Of a stretch of DNA of 64,000 nt, positions 12,573 through 23,737 are shown piece after piece (position 1 is the stretch's first letter; every line of letters begins with the position of its first letter). The position numbers were made by a program, and so were the translations under genes. A model generated the notes under the pieces. It saw only the letters and a list, made by a program, of their open reading frames with translations, did no database searches and was not told the DNA's origin. Source of the stretch: Apiospora phragmitis (taxonomy: Eukaryota > Ascomycota > Sordariomycetes > Amphisphaeriales > Apiosporaceae). The stretch covers positions 1,984,001 through 2,048,000 of the forward strand of contig JAQQWL010000003.1 of assembly GCA_038363925.1 (NCBI GenBank), in the 5' to 3' direction.

Positions 12573-12665
12573 CTCCTCGTCGGGGAATTGAACCCCGGTC
12601 TCGAGCGTTTCATGTCTATCGCATTGAATGACAAGCTCGCATACTGACCACTATACTAACGGGGA
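12573..12665 (-). tRNA. tRNA-Asp(GTC) with a 21-nt intron
   Basis: On the minus strand a full cloverleaf folds. The acceptor stem is TCCCCGT with ACGAGGA and discriminator G. The D-arm GTATAGTGGTCAGTAT is typical of tRNA-Asp. The anticodon stem is CGAGC/GCTCG with loop TTGTCAC (anticodon GTC), and the T-arm is CCGGGGTTCAATTCCCCG-like. A 21-nt intron (12608-12628) interrupts the loop after position 37, the canonical place for eukaryotic tRNA introns. One acceptor pair (position 4 C with position 69 A) is mismatched. Box A and box B elements are intact. Confidence 0.92.
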
Positions 12666-13106
12666 TTTATGCCGGATGAAGGAGAAGATGAAGCGTTCAA
12701 CGTTTTTACAATATATCAGCTCGCCGATTATGGGGTAGGCGACGACCTGGACCTGGGGCATGAGGTATCTGATCCCTGGATGGCCCGGTGGAAACGTATT
12801 GAGGTTGGCCCGGAGCATCTTACTACGGTGCAGTTGATGGGTACAAGTACAGGAGTAGAGGCATAAGCCAGACATTAGCCCACTCGAAGCTTGAAGAGCA
12901 GAATACCCAAAAGCCCGCTAACCTTGTCACAGTTTAATCAGTATATGTGACTTGGCGTGCAATGCGGACTGACAAACTAGGAGTTACCGGCAACAACTAT
13001 TTGGCACCATACACAAAGTCGAGTCAAAATATCTGGAGCACCTGAACGTGTTTGGGTTGGACGTACATTCACCTCAACGACGACCTTAACTAGACCAGCC
13101 TCCGCT
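12666..13106. other. Intergenic between tRNA-Asp and the beta-glucosidase 3' end
   Basis: Includes a 65-codon plus-strand ORF (12669-12866, MPDEGEDEAFNVFTIYQL...) that starts beside the tRNA. It is acidic, has no known domain and no clear promoter; left uncalled. Confidence 0.35.
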
Positions 13107-15981
13107 TCATATACCGGACCACCAGTACGTCTCCTTGACCGTAAACGACCCGGTCACCGCCTTCTCTTGCCTGACCTCACTGCTGTCGCTGACGATGACC
13201 TCGTACTCTCCCTGCTCGACGCACCACTGGTCGCGGTCCTCGTCCCAGTAGCCGGCGGCGTACTTGACGTCGATGTCGACGGTGACCGTCTTGCTCTCGC
13301 CCGGCGCCAGCTCGACCTTGGCGAAGCCCTTCATCTCCTTGACGGGGCGGTTGACCTTCGCCGCCTGCTTGGGCGACACGTACACCTGCGCCACCTCGGC
13401 GCCCTTGACGGCGCCCGTGTTCTGGACGGCGACGGACACGGCCAGCTTGCCGTCCTTGTCGGTGACGGACAGGTCCGAGAAGGCGAAGGTGGTGTAGCTC
13501 AGGCCGTGGCCGAAGGGGAATAGGACCGGGCGCTCGACGGTTTCGTAGTATCGGTAGCCCATGTAGCTATACAAACATTATTTAGTAAATACGTGTATAT
13601 ATGTGTGTGTGAAAGTTCAGGAGTAGGCCAACCTACATGTCTTCTCCATAAAGAACACGGCCACCTTCGGTGCGATAGTTGAGGTAGGCCGGGTTGTCCT
13701 GCACGCGGACGGGGAAGCTCAAGCTGAGCTTGCCGGAGGGGTTGACGTCGCCGAACAGGACGTCGGCAATGGTGTTGCCCGTCTCGTTGCCGCCGTACCA
13801 GGCCTGGATGACGGAACTGACGTCGCCGACCCACGGCATCTCGACGGGCGTGCCGGACTGCATCACGACGGCCGTGTTGGGGTTGGCCTGGGCCACGGCG
13901 GCGATCAGGTCGTCGACGCCGGGCGGCAGCTTCATGTCGGCGCGGTCGTGGCCCTCGGTCTCCCAGTCGGCGTTGAGCCCGGCGCAGACGATGACCTGGT
14001 CGGCGTCCTTGGCCATGTCGGCGGCCCGGGAGATCTCGGCCTTGGGGTCGATCACCTGGCAGCCGCCGAGGCGGATGGCGCCGCCTCGGATCAGGACCGT
14101 CTCGCCCTGCAGCGTGGACGTGGGCGTGGACCCGAACTCGAGGCGGAAGTTGTACGTCTCGCCCTTGCGCATCTGGCACGAGCCGCGCTCCTCGATGGTG
14201 CCGGCGCCGAAGAAGGCGTCGCCCAGCGTCTGCTTGTCGGCGTTGTTGATGACGAGCTCGTCGTTGACGTAGAGCCGGCCGCTGCCGCACACGACCAGGC
14301 CCAGCTCGTAGGTGCAGTCCTCCTCGGCTACGAGGGAGCCCTCGAGCGTGGCGTAAAATAAATCCGATTTGAGGCCCGGGTGGTGGAAGTCGACGAGGAA
14401 CGTGTCGGTCTTGACGATCTCGAGCTCGTAGAAGGGCTCGCGACCCGGTACGTCGGGGACCTCGTTGTACATGCGCATCGTCATGCCCTGGGCCCCCGTC
14501 TTGGACGTCACCGAGTACCCGAGCGCCGGCAGCATCTTGTGCGAGTACTGGCCGATGGCGTACGCGGGAGCGGCGTCGAGCTTGGCGGAGATGCCGTCGA
14601 AGGGGGTGACGGCGTAGTAGCTTGCGAGGGAGGCGGAGCCACCTCCGTGGTACGTGGCGATCTTGGCGTTTGGTCCGATCACGACAGTCTATATAGAAAG
14701 GTCAGTAAGGTGAACCGAGCCACAGGGGGCTCGGGGGGGTTGGGGGATATGGCTGATCCTACCTTCTTGTTCTTCTTGAGCGGAAGAACATTGTTGTTCT
14801 TGAGTAAGACGATACCCTCATTGCCTACACGTCTCAGCAGTGCGGCAGTCTCAGGGGTATCATTAGTGTCTTCGGGGGCGTCCTCCGGAATGCCAGTGGC
14901 GTAGCTTCTCTTGACGAACTCCAACACGGTCCCGGCACGTTGGTCGATGATGTGCTCCCCGACCTTTCCCGTAGAGGCGTTGAACTTGAGCATCTCGCCA
15001 CGGAACCTTGTCGGGCCAGGCTATGAAGTATCCTTCCATGTCAGCTTCCATCATGGTCTCAACGTGTGACCCTACTCGGTCACTCACTCAGCCAATCACT
15101 TACCATCTCCAGATCGAGACCAGCCAGCGCACTCTCCGTCGTCGAATACGTCCCCCACCAATCCGACATAACCAACCCGTCGAACCCCCACTCGCGCCTG
15201 AGCATCCGCTCGAGCAGCCCCTCGCTCTCGCTGCAGTACGTGCCGTTGACGCCGTTGTAGCCCGTCATGAAGGCCGCGGGCCGCGCGTCCCGGACGGCGA
15301 GCTGGAACGGCAGCGCGTAGATCTCGCGCAGCGCGCGCTCCGTGACGACGGCGTGCACCGCGTTGCGCTTGTGCTCGTGGTCGTTGCAGACGAAGTGCTT
15401 GATGGTCGCCAGGATCCCCCCCGCCTGGATCCCGCGCACCAGCGCCGCCGCGCCCAGCCCCGCCAGCACCGGGTCCTCGCCCAGCGACTCGAAACCGCGC
15501 CCGCCCAGGGGCGAGCGCTGCATGTTGATGGTCGGGCCCAGGATGACGTGCGCGCCCTTTGCGCGGGCTTCTTGGCCCATCAGCTTGCCGCATTCTTCCA
15601 GCAGCTCCTGGTTACTGCGCAGGCACACATCGCCATGTCAGCGTCCACTTCTCGGGTAGGTAAATCCAGGTCTCCCGGAATGGCCACGACCTGACTTACA
15701 AGGTAGCTCCTAGACCCGTACCACAGGGGAAACAAGCCGCCTTGACACCGTTGAAGAACTTGGTGCCCCGCACACCGTTCGGGCCGTCGCTGGTCCTTAC
15801 TGAGGGGATTCCATGCTGAGGGATGGCTTTCGTGTGCCACATATCAATGCCTGTATGATATAAGTATCTCATGAGTATCAGATCGTGACGTGGATCAGAC
15901 AATTGAATTACCGGAAAGTAGGTCGACCTTGTCCGACAAGGTAAGCTTCTTAAGAAGCTCTTCCACATTGATGTCCGCCAT
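13107..15981 (-). CDS. GH3 beta-glucosidase with PA14 insert, no signal peptide
   Basis: Hydrolyses terminal beta-D-glucosyl bonds (cellobiose and aryl or alkyl glucosides). Six exons read in phase: 15981-15912, 15850-15700, 15614-15104, 15020-14763, 14688-13637, 13566-13107; 2,502 nt, 833 aa, no correction needed. The N-terminus [19 protein letters not shown] has no signal peptide, so it is probably cytosolic. Nucleophile Asp225 lies in [12 protein letters not shown]; substrate residues in [17 protein letters not shown] and KHFVCNDHE. The acid/base is probably a Glu in [10 protein letters not shown] (573 or 575). A PA14 domain sits between the two catalytic halves (about residues 390-550, with [11 protein letters not shown] and [17 protein letters not shown]). 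The C-terminal fibronectin-III-like domain begins near [12 protein letters not shown]. Architecture and length match intracellular fungal GH3-PA14 enzymes such as Kluyveromyces BglI. Confidence 0.95.
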
Positions 15982-16988
15982 GATGGAAGGAGAGTGCTCA
16001 ACTTCGATCTATGCCTACGGGTTGAAGTGGGAGATAATAGCAGAGAACAGGGAAGGGAGTGAAGGCGAACACAGGCTCATAAGTACGTAGATATAATAAT
16101 GAATTCTGCAGCGGCAATAGGTCGGGCACCAATGATGTGACCAGTAGGATGTTTGCTTGCTTCATGCAGTGTGCTCCAGGCCGTGTGTGTGTGTGTGTGT
16201 CTGTCCAGGGGGTCGGAAGCGAGCAGTCGTCAGGATTGATGATGATGTCTTGGGGACCCCATCATCCTATGGTCCGGTTAATACGGCGGATTGTACCACT
16301 CGCAGCAATCCACAGTGCAGCCGGCCCGGGGTCGGGGCATCTGTGTCGCACATGGGATGGAATAAACGCAGCACGCCATCATTTAGCCGATGTTCAGCCT
16401 CCTTCAGCCGATGTATAACCCTGGGACCCAGTCCGTAAGTGGATCGTCCTGCGAACGGCGATCACTTGGGCTCGATGAGATTCGCGCGCAACTGGCAACT
16501 GGTCTTTGTTCGGTCTGCTTTCCTTGGAATTCCCAGTGTGACAGTTCAGCAAGCCCCGCGGACTCGCGGTCCGAGGGGCCTGCCGGGGTGGAGAAAGATG
16601 ACTCTGTTTCAGCCGAAGTTTTGCCCCTCCAACTAATAGGCGAGGGGCTGGGCCCGGTGCTACCCCCACTGACTAGAGTCGGCAATGTGTCAGACCCTCC
16701 GGTTGTCTGCGACGGGTTTCAACTACACGACAGCATCTTTGATCCTTTATTGTCTTGGTATCATACAACAGGGATATATGATTAAAAGTGTGACATACAA
16801 ACTTGTGTCTTAACATCTCTCTAACGTAACATGATGTGGTCTAATTATAGACCCCGCGTCACCACTCAAGGCTTTAACGGACGGTGATCCTACTGGATCC
16901 GACACCCCAAAAGCAAATCATACATCCTCGGCCCCACACGGCAACCATCGTGAACGGTGACATTACCCCTCGCAAGACGACATAGTAA
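15982..16988. other. Intergenic, beta-glucosidase promoter region
   Basis: Upstream of the beta-glucosidase start and downstream of the transporter stop. Holds a (GT)9 microsatellite at 16183-16200. ORFs of 60-130 codons on both strands overlap one another and have no family resemblance. Confidence 0.4.
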
Positions 16989-19141
16989 CTACATCGTATA
17001 CCGAAACTTGAGAGTACTGTTAGCTTGCTTTTCGGAGGGAGGAGAAGAAGATGGACATCGAAACTTACGTAGATGTTCTCGAAATCGGTCGCATCCTGTT
17101 CTCCGAGCTGTTTGCCGCGCTCGACTCGCTCCTCCTCCGAGATGCCCAGTTCCTGCAGGCGCTTGGCCCGACGCTTGTTCCGCATGACCAACAGGATGCG
17201 CCACACCAGGATAAGTAAGAACTCCAGGCCGAAGCACACACCGCAGGCAGTGGTGCCAGGCACGTACCGGGGCTATTACCAAGAAGCAAGTCAGCCAACC
17301 TCTTCCTTCGTAGCCTCAACTTATATAGAAACGGGAAGGAACTTAGTCAACTTACCGCATCTTTCGTGAGGAAAATTTGGGATCCAACCATGTTTCCGAC
17401 GCAGTACCCGACGAAGGTGAAGGACGAGGTTAGTGTCCTCTTTTGTGCGGCCGGCGATGTTGGATGGAATCAGGGTCCAAGCTAAGAACATGCCGATAAC
17501 GAACGGTACGGTCATGAAGTAACTGCATACATACCATCAGACACCTTTCGATCACAAGTATGGAGATGGGATAGAAAAAGGACTCACCCTCCCCACTTGG
17601 TCCACTTGTATTGTGGTTCATTGGGAAGAAGTGCCATGACGAGAAAACCCGCAAACGGAGGCACAACTGAGAACATCATGAAATACCTGTATTAACTGTC
17701 AGAATCCTTTCTGTGGGTTAGATGGTCTTTTACACGTGAACTTACATGCGGAGGTTCTGCTTTCGGCTGGTCACAAGACCGATGAAGACGAACCAGAGAA
17801 CCGAAAAGACACTACGTGGGATGTCCAAGAGGATGACCTGAAGGTTCGCTATCTTCGCATTAGCTCATATGGCTGTTGTTTAGAAAAACGATAACAGGTC
17901 CAAGGCCAGACTCACTGAAGCCAAAGCTCGTGTTCATGATCGAGCTGAACGTGGTAAGCCCGCCGTTCGGGACGGACGAGAGAAACGCGTTGACGCCAGC
18001 AAACCAGAAGGTCGGGTCGGCCAAGCACTCGCGGGCCTGCTTCCACTTCCAGCGCTTGATGCCGGTCTGGTCGTGGCCCGTGTTGTTGGCCCGGATCCGC
18101 GCGTTGGCGACCTGCTTCTCCCGCGGCGACAGCCAGCGGACCTCGGAGGGCGTGCCCAGCAGCAGCAGGCACAGGCAGCCGACCGCGATGGTGAGGCTGC
18201 CCAGGAAGTAGCTCATGTAGCGCCAGACCTGGCGCTCCGGGTGCTGGTGCTGCACGGTGCCGATGCCGTAGAGGATGAGGTGGGCGACCACGCCGAAGCC
18301 CGCGTTGGCGGACTGGAACACCAGCGACCGCGAGGCGTGCTCGCGGGTCGTGTACCAGCTCCCGATGACTAGGATAAAACCCGGGGAGATGCAGCACTTT
18401 TGTTTTCCGGTAAAGAGTTATTAGCAAAGTAATTACAACCAGAACTGGGGGCTTATGACTGTGGTGTTCTTACTTCAAAGACACCTTGGAGGGCTCTTAA
18501 CACGATCAGATGGGTGAAGTTCTGGGTGAAACCAATGGACAGCACAACGACGCCCCAGCAGATCATGTAGCACGAGAGCGTCCGCCCCATCTTATATCGC
18601 TGCAGGAGGATATTGGATGGGAACTCGAATATCATGTACGTGATGTAGAAAATCGTGGTGAGCCATGAGTCTGTTTGGACGGTCATTTTCTGGCACACAA
18701 GGGAGAGGTTTGGATTGATAGCATGGAATCACGATAGAGAGAGAGAAAACTTACATTGTTGACCGACGAGTCCAGTATCCTCCCGCAGCCCGAAAGTGGC
18801 CTGAGTGCCGATGGATGTCTTGTCTGTCTGCTGGATGCCATAACAGAACCACATCAAAGGTAGAAGATACTTGTCGACCTTCCTCTTGAGCTTCTTGTAC
18901 TCTTCCTCCGAATACTCCTCATGGACTGAGTTTGGTGATGTTAGGGATGAACAACGCCAAGCAGGGGTTGATATCAAGGGGTTTTACACGAACCATTTTG
19001 CACCTCGCCACCGATGACACTGGCCTTATCACTGGAGCCCACTTCAGTACGCTTCTCGGGATCAACTTCAAGAGGTTTGGCGTCCTCGAGGGTAGACTTC
19101 AGTTCCGCCGGGAGCGTGGTTATCTCCGAGACTGTCGACAT
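16989..19141 (-). CDS. MFS transporter, allantoate-permease (Dal5/ACS) type, nine exons, one frameshift
   Basis: Plasma-membrane symporter of the anion:cation symporter family, which imports allantoate, vitamins or other organic anions. Exons: 19141-18994, 18925-18755, 18670-18474, 18396-17916, 17863-17746, 17686-17588, 17522-17356, 17272-17069, 17006-16989. Every intron has GT-AG ends and fitting phase; the first donor (GTTCGT) is weak. Family features are YLLPLMWFCYGIQQTDKTSIG at TM1 (core QQTDKTSIG), TYMIFEFPSNILLQR, LRALQGVFECCISPGF, and the C-terminal tail ATDFENIYFRYTM, close to the Dal5-type ending. Exon 7 has one extra base in an A run (T run 17441-17444 on the plus strand), between NIAGRTK and RTLTSSF; without it the protein is 533 aa. 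The tiny last exon (18 nt) is supported by the conserved tail. Substrate unknown. Confidence 0.87.
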
Positions 19142-21762
19142 GGCTGCGTTTGCAGTTCTCAGGCTCTGTTCTGCGAATATGGGTTACATTCAGTTGAGGA
19201 GGGGTCATGACAGAGTTTAAGGAGCCTCAATACTTTATATATCACCTTGAAGCAGGACCCGTCTTCCAAATTCTTGGTATGGTGCACGCCAAGAACGCCT
19301 CCAAAGAGCGAAGACTGATAACGCCGTAGGTAGCAGCGTATGTCTATCACTGCATGGAACCAACCCCTCAGCTCCAGATAACTTGGTCAATCACCTCCTT
19401 GACCTGAATGCCAGTACATGCGGGGGTCGTAGGTGGCCACTCCAACTAATTGCACCAACACCCGGACAGCCTATTGCATTCTGGTTCATGTCAATCTCAA
19501 AACGGCCCATGCTTATCTACGTTTCCGTCGTCTCACTGACACCTCGATGTGTAGTAGTGGTATCATGCATTCTAATATGCCACCCATAAAAGTTGCCGGG
19601 TTTGCCTCCGGGTGTCCGGCGCAGTGGCTTGAGCGGCAGTTGTCCGAAGGAAGATACGGTTGCCATGGTTTCAAGAGACCATGAGACCTCTCATTGGTGA
19701 GATGGGCGTAGGAGGTGTGATTGCCAAGTTGGTCGAACTCCACCCACACACAACAGGGGGGGGGGGTATCTCTCCGAGCTCCCTTATCATCAACAACAAC
19801 GATAATGGGGCGACAGGCACGATAAGATGACTACTTTGACCTGCGGCCAGAGCTTTGATAGGAAAGCCCCGAATCGCTGGTAATAGCTTGAATATCTTAC
19901 GTTGAGTATTTAATGGTTAGTGCACGTCTTGGATGATGTCAGACCTAATGAAGCTACTGTCGCATTTCACAGCACTCCGAGACCGACGACAATGGTAAGT
20001 GCGCGGCAAAGCGCCTGGGCTTATCTGGTGAGAGACATCCCGCCAACGTGGGCCCAAGACATGGGGTAATGTCTGCCAAGCATTGGTCTCTCCAGTACAT
20101 AACATACGCTATGCCTGGAGGGGACGAATATCACCCCCTAGGAATGTAGACCCATGCTATTGGTTAGAATCACGTACTGGAAAGGGGTTTAGGGGTTAAA
20201 GAGAGAGTAGTCGGAAGAGCTTCTATGCGAATGAAGATGCTTCTGCTGGCATACCACCGTCAACTATATGTGCACAGTTCCAATTCAATATCTCAGACAT
20301 ATTGCCCATCTGGCAGAACTGTGGCGAAATTGGAGGATTTGCTGTCGTCAAGGAGCCTACCGAGGTGAGCAAGAGATCAGTTGCCTTGGCTGTGCCAAAC
20401 CACAAGCCCATAACCGACTGGCCCCCTTAGACGACTTGCTCGCTCATAAGAAAAGACCTGCTCATTTACTGGGCAGTAGGAAACGCTGCCACACCGGTTC
20501 TCGTTCCCATCGGTGTAGGCGTGGAAGTCATTGTTGATGGTCCCGACGGTAGAGACGAGCGACTAGCTCCCGGTGTTGGACGCAATGTCCAGGCTACACG
20601 GACTCCGGACCCGTATGTGCACTGATAGACGGTGTGCCAGTCGGGCGACGCAGGTGTTGGAAGCACAAGGGAAGCTCTACCTGCAGTGTCAGAAAGGGTT
20701 GTTTTGTCCAGAACTAATGAGAAAGACATGCGGTCGGGCGTCAGCCATTCACGTGGGCGTTGCTATCGTCGGCGTAGTAGTTGGCGGGCGAACATTCTAG
20801 AGTCCCTGATCTATATCTGAAAATCCTGGCTGATGATCAGGGAGCGAAGAGAAAGGACATGGCTTTTACACAACATTTGGCTAATTCCAATATCTAAGCT
20901 GGATTTTTCCAACCCTGTTCACGAAACCCTTAAAGGTTGCCCCGGTGAATTTTCCTCCAGCTGTGATGAAAGACCTGTAGTCGTTACACTATGGGTATAG
21001 CTTATACCGCATCTTCTGTGCCCCCTTTGCATCATAATATCATTCCACGCCAACAGGTATAGATCTGCATAGGCTATGTGGAAGGCCTTCTGACCTCTGA
21101 TTGGAGAGACCGCAAGGGCAGGTGCACAAATTGCTTTCTAATAGCCTATACGATTACCCTCGAAAGGCTTGAAAAGGCAACGTTTGTTTTACACATACAA
21201 TATGCGACTCAGCTCTTGTATCAAAAGCAATCACTATGGAAAGGTCTGACTTAGATCAGTCCAAGTCCAGATATAAGGCTCTGATGGTACCAACAAGCCC
21301 AAAAGTACGGCCCACGGAAATGGCCCTTTACTCCAATGTTACGAAGCCGAGATCATGCAATTTTGGCATCATCTCTCGAACTCGTATGAGACTCTTGTGC
21401 GTGCGAATCCTCAGCCATGGAGAGTAAGTAGAGGTATTAAGTAGTTTGTAGAGATGTATCGTGACCTCGGTTATAATGGCTGCAGGATGGTGTCATTGAC
21501 ACACACGGAAGTTGGGGTTGGATTTGAGAATGGATTTGGGGGGTGTGACAACGCCGGTAGTTAGACGTAAGCCACTCATCTGTAGCAACAAACTTCGTCC
21601 CAAAAGGATCGTTCCACAGGCACACTCTAACTCATCTGAAAAAAGAGCAGTGATCGAGCTGAAAACCCAAAACCGACCCCGCACGAGTAACAACGGTATT
21701 AACTCGTGAACCCCTTCCCCCCAATGTGAACTTCCCCCCCTCAACTTCAACATTCACTCACC
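19142..21762. other. Intergenic, about 2.6 kb, possibly with decayed coding DNA
   Basis: Largest gene-free stretch of the left half. A run of 11 G is at 19756-19766. At about 20223-20430 the plus strand reads open with a protein-like sequence (PPSTICAQFQFNISDILPIW) up to a TAG. Another open stretch on the plus strand, 20459-20629, is in a different frame (AATPVLVPIGVGVEVIVDG). I recognise neither; they may be remnants of a gene. No tRNA or repeat seen. Confidence 0.35.
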
Positions 21763-22731
21763 ATGGCGAGCCCGAAACCATTCCAGGAAAGGTAATCTGC
21801 ATCACCGGCGCAGCCCAGGGCATCGGCTTAGCAACTGCTGAGTACCTCGCCGCCCGAGGAGCTACAATATCGCTTTGTGACCTGTCGTTTGGGAAAGGCA
21901 GCAACGCTGTGTATTCTTCTAGTCTTGATGGGCTGGAGACCATGAAGATGTACGCTGATGTCTGCGATCCCGAAAGCGTCAAGGCCTGGATTGAAGCTAC
22001 CGTGGAGAAGTTTGGGAGGCTCGATGGTTGTGTGAACAACGCCGGTAATAATATTTTCATCCAACTCCCAAACCCAACCATCAGCCAAATGATATTTTAC
22101 TGACACTCCGCTACTTAGGCGTGATCCCCAGAAAAATGGTACCCATCACAGAGATGGAACTGGACGACTGGAATCGAGTCGTTAACGTGAACCTCACGGG
22201 AGTTTTCAGCTGCTTGAAGTATGAGCTACAGCATATCGTGGATGGAGGCAGTATCGTCAATATCGTAGGTTGGACACTACACGTTCTCTCACGCCATTAC
22301 TCCTGTTTGGCCGGCTGATCACGAGTAATAGGCGAGCGTCGCCGGCCTCAAAGGTTACCCGAATTTCTCGTCCTACGTCGCGTCGAAGCATGGCGTTGTA
22401 GGCCTCACCAAGACGGCCGCATGCGAAGGCGCAGCACGGAAGATCAGGGTCAATGCTGTGTGCCCGTGGGTTCCTTCCCATGCATTTATCATGTCTACAG
22501 TGGGACTAATCATATCACTGACAATGGATTTATCAGTGCACCCATTCAAACTGCCATGCATACGCACCTCGAAGAGGAGGGCTTTTACCCCAGGGGGGGC
22601 TGCCCACGATGCTGCTCCACAAGGTTGGGGAGCCCGAGGAGGTCGCTGTTTCCATCGCCTTCTTCCTCGGCGATGAGGCCAAGTTCCTCACTCAAGTAAT
22701 TCACCCAGTCGACGGTGGATTGTCTGGATGA
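21763..22731 (+). CDS. Short-chain dehydrogenase/reductase (two frameshifts)
   Basis: Classical NAD(P)-dependent SDR, about 252 aa once corrected. Exons 21763-22044, 22119-22264, 22332-22465, 22537-22731; introns are GT-AG with correct phases. Visible motifs: cofactor loop [12 protein letters not shown] (acidic residue after beta-2, favouring NAD), NNAG split by intron 1, Ser in [16 protein letters not shown], and the catalytic YVASK. The C-terminal VHPVDGG-like end is [10 protein letters not shown]. The start ATG sits in a very good context (cacCATGGC without spacing gaps), but one base is missing straight after ATGGC, before GAGCCCGAAACC. A second base is missing in the G7 run at 22593-22599, between EEEGFYP and [15 protein letters not shown]. 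Both corrections give the family length. Substrate unknown; no biosynthetic core gene sits next to it. Confidence 0.85.
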
Positions 22732-23737
22732 TGGTCCTACAGAGTAAGGGTTTCCAGTTATTTCTACCTAACTACGGCACTGGCTGGCACGTCGATGTTG
22801 AGAAGACAGGAAGAGGCATTTTTTCCATCACTTCATTTCAGTAATACGGTAGGTAGCTTGAATGTTGAAACGGCAATGAGATTTCAGATTGGTTCAAGTT
22901 TTGTATGCTGCTACAGTTGCAACATGGTCTAAGTAGTCTCCGAGATAGGAGCACTGGGTGTATGACAAGTAGCAAAGCACATGCATGTAAGATATAGACG
23001 AGCGCTGCTTACTGGCTTAGGGATCTTTATGCCGAGAAGACGCAGATGCACGGGCATCGATACCCCGAGCCGCTGCTCATTCCGAAGCAATTCTGTCGTC
23101 TGAACTTTTCGTCTGATCTCTAACCTTAGAAGGTGTCGTCGAAGAAGTAGAGTTTGGATTGGCCTTAGATCATGTTAGTCATCAAGCGATGGTGCTTTGC
23201 CGCGAACGTCTCATCGTGGGGCCTAGCTTTACTTTAAATTGACCGACGGTATCAAGCAGATGATGATGGGATTCAAGAGATGATAGCGATGATATCTCTC
23301 CCTGGCCAAGCACGAATCTCCCGATTCTGCCGATGTCCAGACTCCGGCCAGGGCGGGGGGAGGGGGCAAGGGGCGAGCGCCAATGATGAACGCCAATTAG
23401 CAACCCCGAGTGCATCAGAGAGAAGAAGACGACAGAATCAGATCTGTAGTCACTGCGAAGCAAGCAATTTAAAGATGTCACCCCCCGAGGAAACACAAAT
23501 TTATCCTTTATGCTTTATGTTTTTTACTTAGGACGCGCCGTTGCTGTCCTTCTTCCTTCGTTCCCATCTTGTGTCACCAACTGCGCCGGTCGGACATCCG
23601 AGACAGGATCAGACCTCAATTGAGCGTTTCCCAAAGAGGCATGACTGAGTGGTGACGTTGCAACGGGTTCGAACCAAAGAAAAAACGCCTCACCGATAAC
23701 TCAACCAAATCGACTTTTCTTTTTCTTGCAATGCGCC
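22732..23737. other. Intergenic, about 1 kb
   Basis: Between two genes on the plus strand; should hold the promoter of the second MFS gene, with T-rich and CTTTTTCTTG-type pyrimidine runs at 23713-23730 just before the start. Small ORFs only, none convincing. Confidence 0.4.

Noticed and set aside
12669..12866. 65-codon acidic plus-strand ORF beside the tRNA
   Set aside because: Short, no family likeness, no promoter signal; chance open frame is likely.
16183..16200. (GT)9 run as a possible regulatory element
   Set aside because: Ordinary microsatellite; nothing ties it to the beta-glucosidase promoter.
23640..23690. GGGTTCGAACC resembling a tRNA T-arm
   Set aside because: No D-arm, anticodon arm or acceptor stem can be folded around it.
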